64,000 bases of DNA, taken from Parvibaculum sp041688015. GTDB lineage: Bacteria; Pseudomonadota; Alphaproteobacteria; Parvibaculales; Parvibaculaceae. The stretch is from contig JBDNIY010000012.1 of the NCBI GenBank assembly GCA_041688015.1, positions 324,299 to 388,298 of the forward strand. The letters run 5' to 3'. This document shows, in pieces, positions 61,885 to 64,000 of this stretch (positions are counted from its first letter, which is position 1; each line of letters opens with the position of its first letter). The translations under genes were made by a program, and so were the position numbers. The notes beneath the pieces are model-generated. The model searched no databases and was not told where the DNA came from. It saw only the letters and a list, made by a program, of their open reading frames with translations.

Positions 61885-62984
61885 TGAAAATCGCTTATGT
61901 CTACGAATATGATGCAAGAAATCCGTCGACACAGTCTTCGCGCCCTTTTTCAATTCTAAAAGAACTGCAAGACCGCCACCATGTGGTTTCGTTTTTCCCC
62001 ATCCCAAATATCTCAAGAAAACTTCTCGCACCCCGAAAAATTTATCATGCACTACGTGGCAAACAGCATCACCTCGAACGTGAATGGCTGACATTGCATG
62101 AATATGCTTGGCGGGCCGAGAAATTCTTAGATAAGGAAAAGCCTGACATTGTTTTCGCACCGAGCCAAATAGTCCCCACGTATATAAATACCAAAGCAGA
62201 TATTATTTACTGCAACGACGCTCCCTTTGGCGCGATGATCGGCTATTATCCCGGCTTCAGTAACTGTTCGGTTGCCTATAGCCGCCAAGGGTTTGCTCAA
62301 GAAAAACAATCACACAAAAATGCTACCAGAATTGTCTACCCTTCCGCATGGGCACGCGACGCCGCCATCCGCCTGCACGGGGCCATGCCGGAAAAGTGTC
62401 TGGAACAACCGTTCGGCGCAAACCTACCTTATGAACCGTCGTGGACTGAGATCAAATCTCACAGGAACCACCGCCGTGACTCTCTGAAACTACTCTTTAT
62501 TTGCTCAAATTGGATCCGCAAGGATGGCGATTTCGCGGTTGCAATCGTCATAGAGCTCAGAAAGCGTGGTCTTAATGCGTCCTTGCAAGTAATTGGAAAA
62601 GCCCCCCCACAAAGCAGCGAAGCGGTCCACTGTCATGGATACATCAACAAATGGGACGGTCAAGGCGCAATAGAGTTCAAGAACGCTATGTACGACGCAG
62701 ATTTTTTGATCATGCCATCGAAAGCCGAGGCCTATGGTATGTCGCTCTGGGAAGGCGCTGCACATGGCCTGCCAATGATTGGCAGGGCGACCGGAGGCAT
62801 TCCGTCAATCATTCGTCACGACAAAACTGGCATGCTATTTTCTATGGATGCCACTCCCAGTGCGGTTGCAGATTGGATTCAGTCAGCAACATCTGAAACC
62901 ACCTATCTAAGGCTTAGCGAAGCAGCTTATGTCGATTTTCGAGAGCGAGGAAATTGGCGCACCTTTGTCGAGCGCGTTTTCTGA
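61884..62984 (+). CDS. Glycosyltransferase, GT4-like
   Basis: GT-B type glycosyltransferase of 366 residues beginning MKIAYVYEYDARNPSTQSSR. The C-terminal half has LLFICSNWIRKDGDFAVAIV and the donor-binding segment MPSKAEAYGMSLWEGAAHGLPMI. The ATG shares its A with the previous stop (TGATG), which rules out the upstream in-frame extension to 61833. It is the fourth gene of the coupled run; the specific linkage is unknown. Confidence 0.9.
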   Translation: MKIAYVYEYDARNPSTQSSRPFSILKELQDRHHVVSFFPIPNISRKLLAPRKIYHALRGKQHHLEREWLTLHEYAWRAEKFLDKEKPDIVFAPSQIVPTYINTKADIIYCNDAPFGAMIGYYPGFSNCSVAYSRQGFAQEKQSHKNATRIVYPSAWARDAAIRLHGAMPEKCLEQPFGANLPYEPSWTEIKSHRNHRRDSLKLLFICSNWIRKDGDFAVAIVIELRKRGLNASLQVIGKAPPQSSEAVHCHGYINKWDGQGAIEFKNAMYDADFLIMPSKAEAYGMSLWEGAAHGLPMIGRATGGIPSIIRHDKTGMLFSMDATPSAVADWIQSATSETTYLRLSEAAYVDFRERGNWRTFVERVF

Positions 62985-63092
62985 CAGGCTCGAAAGATAC
63001 TCATGCTTTACCGAAAAATGGAGGCATGATAAAAATTCACCTAAAAGATGTGGCATTTCCAGAGCCATACCCGGCAAACAATCGGTCCGCAG

Positions 63093-63800
63093 ATGTTTAT
63101 ACGACTAAAACGGAAAATCCGAAACGCGATCGCAAAAACGGAATTTTATCCATTCGTCGCAAAGTTTCTGAAGCAACCGTTTATCAGCAATTTGAATGAT
63201 GCCGACCTAATACTAGAGTCTCCGCCGAGGAGCGGAAATTCCTATGCTGAAGCCGTCCTCCGTCTTGCCTTTCCTAACATTCGTCTGGTTCATCACACCC
63301 ACGCATCTGGAGTTGTGATCTGGGGAACAAAACACAACATCCCGAGCATCATCTTGATTCGCGACCCCGACGAAAATGCCGTTTCAGCGCTGCTTGAGCG
63401 CCCGGATCTCTATGACTGGAAACTCGCATTTAGCGAATGGAACGACTTTTACCTCAGCTGCGAAAAATATAGATCCCATATCACTATCTGCCCTTTTACG
63501 AAGCTGGTGAGCGACCCTATGCACCTAGTAAAGCAAGCAGAGAACATACTTGGTCGAGCAGCACAATTTACTCATTTCGACGAAGACAGATCGGCCATGG
63601 CCATGAAGCTGGTCGATCAGTTGGCGCAAGAGCGCGTAGACATTGATCATACCAATTACAGCCCCTTCGTATCGGAAATGGAGAAAGAAAAACGTAAAGC
63701 GAGAAAAGAACATCTTGTGTGTAGGCTTTCAGTTTCCGTTCTACCCGAACGCACCCAAGCGAAACATTTGTTTTCGCAATGGACGGAAGGCAGAAATTGA
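63093..63800 (+). CDS. Sulfotransferase-like P-loop protein
   Basis: About 235 residues. The PAPS-binding loop-like segment ESPPRSGNSYAEAVLRLAF and the 3'-phosphate-site pattern IILIRDPDENAVSALLER resemble bacterial sulfotransferases, which use PAPS to sulfate sugars or other acceptors. The remainder has no firm match. The start is unsure: ATG 63093 and ATG 63048 are in frame and neither has a good ribosome binding site, while a strong GGAGGC lies before an out-of-frame ATG at 63026. It sits 108 bases after a glycosyltransferase and overlaps the next start, so it is part of the locus. Confidence 0.62.
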   Translation: MFIRLKRKIRNAIAKTEFYPFVAKFLKQPFISNLNDADLILESPPRSGNSYAEAVLRLAFPNIRLVHHTHASGVVIWGTKHNIPSIILIRDPDENAVSALLERPDLYDWKLAFSEWNDFYLSCEKYRSHITICPFTKLVSDPMHLVKQAENILGRAAQFTHFDEDRSAMAMKLVDQLAQERVDIDHTNYSPFVSEMEKEKRKARKEHLVCRLSVSVLPERTQAKHLFSQWTEGRN

Positions 63801-64000
63801 ATAGTTCGACAAGGTGGAAAATTTCTATACGGAAAAGAACGCTTTCAATGCCTCTTCCCGGTATTTTTATAGTGATCGCCGTTTGTGCGAACGCTGTTCC
63901 ATTTTTCTATGGACAGACTCTCTTCGATGCCAACATGGTCACTACCGCCGCAAGACCGTGGCAAATTCTAGCCATCACTTCCCTGTTGATAGCAACCGTA
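63797..64000 (+). CDS. N-terminal part of a membrane protein, cut by the window end
   Basis: Only 68 residues are present. The start is TTG 63797, overlapping the sulfotransferase-like stop as TTGA, with GGAAGG six bases upstream. A basic N terminus (RWKISIRKR) leads to a first hydrophobic helix (GIFIVIAVCANAVPFFYG) and, after about 25 residues, a second (ILAITSLLIATV). The position in a polysaccharide locus and this layout fit an O-antigen polymerase/ligase or a similar multi-pass protein, but the family cannot be confirmed from this fragment. Confidence 0.6.
   Translation, partial: MNSSTRWKISIRKRTLSMPLPGIFIVIAVCANAVPFFYGQTLFDANMVTTAARPWQILAITSLLIATV

Noticed and set aside
1..64000. tRNA, rRNA, CRISPR arrays, insertion sequences and integrase genes
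   Set aside because: Looked for on both strands by eye; no T-loop patterns, spaced direct repeats, transposase motifs or terminal inverted repeats were found.

Overview
The window reads as chromosomal DNA of a Gram-negative alphaproteobacterium. The evidence is family content: a LivKHMGF branched-chain amino-acid transporter, a two-subunit glutamate synthase, a COQ4-type ubiquinone protein, CoxD/CoxE-like MoxR and VWA proteins, a FadJ-like beta-oxidation enzyme, an autotransporter with a beta-barrel, and HldE. Genes are dense on both strands and often overlap by 1 to 4 bases. TTG or GTG starts supported by ribosome binding sites are common. I found no rRNA, tRNA, CRISPR array, transposase or integrase. 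The species cannot be named from the sequence alone.

Layout. 74-4779 (minus) is a complete livKHMGF operon. Next come a small heat-shock gene with an RpoH-like promoter, and a large ADP-forming acyl-CoA synthetase fused to a GNAT domain. 8.5-11.6 kb holds a hybrid sensor kinase facing a stand-alone Hpt protein. L-threonine aldolase and a VOC protein follow. 14.2-20.4 kb is gltBD with a clear terminator, directly followed by a perfect 17-bp inverted repeat and a COQ4-family gene. A second hybrid kinase (Cache-HAMP-PAS-HK-REC) follows. 24.3-31.5 kb (minus) groups two SGNH-family proteins, an autotransporter, an AlgI-like MBOAT O-acyltransferase and a small one-pass membrane protein: a candidate envelope-acylation locus.

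31.7-34.1 kb holds the VWA/MoxR pair, then a FadJ-like fusion enzyme, a glutathione S-transferase, a solitary phage-fibre-like protein of 766 residues, a 55-residue exported peptide and an MltB-type lytic transglycosylase. 41.4-48.5 kb is a galactoside catabolic block (GH42, GH4, galK, galT). It is interrupted by a decayed MHYT sensor-kinase pseudogene, and galE and a transporter are absent from the window. 48.5-54.2 kb supplies sugar nucleotides (HldE, ManC, GalU, Ugd). From 54.9 kb to the end lies a cell-surface polysaccharide locus: a WcaJ-type initiating transferase, a WcaI-like glycosyltransferase, methyltransferases, three more glycosyltransferases, a sulfotransferase-like protein and the start of a membrane protein cut by the window edge.

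How they fit together. The right half looks like one metabolic theme: galactosides are hydrolysed and passed through the Leloir enzymes to UDP-sugars and GDP-mannose, which supply a possibly methylated or sulfated exopolysaccharide. This link is an inference from gene order. The left half is mostly core nitrogen and energy metabolism with signalling genes in between.
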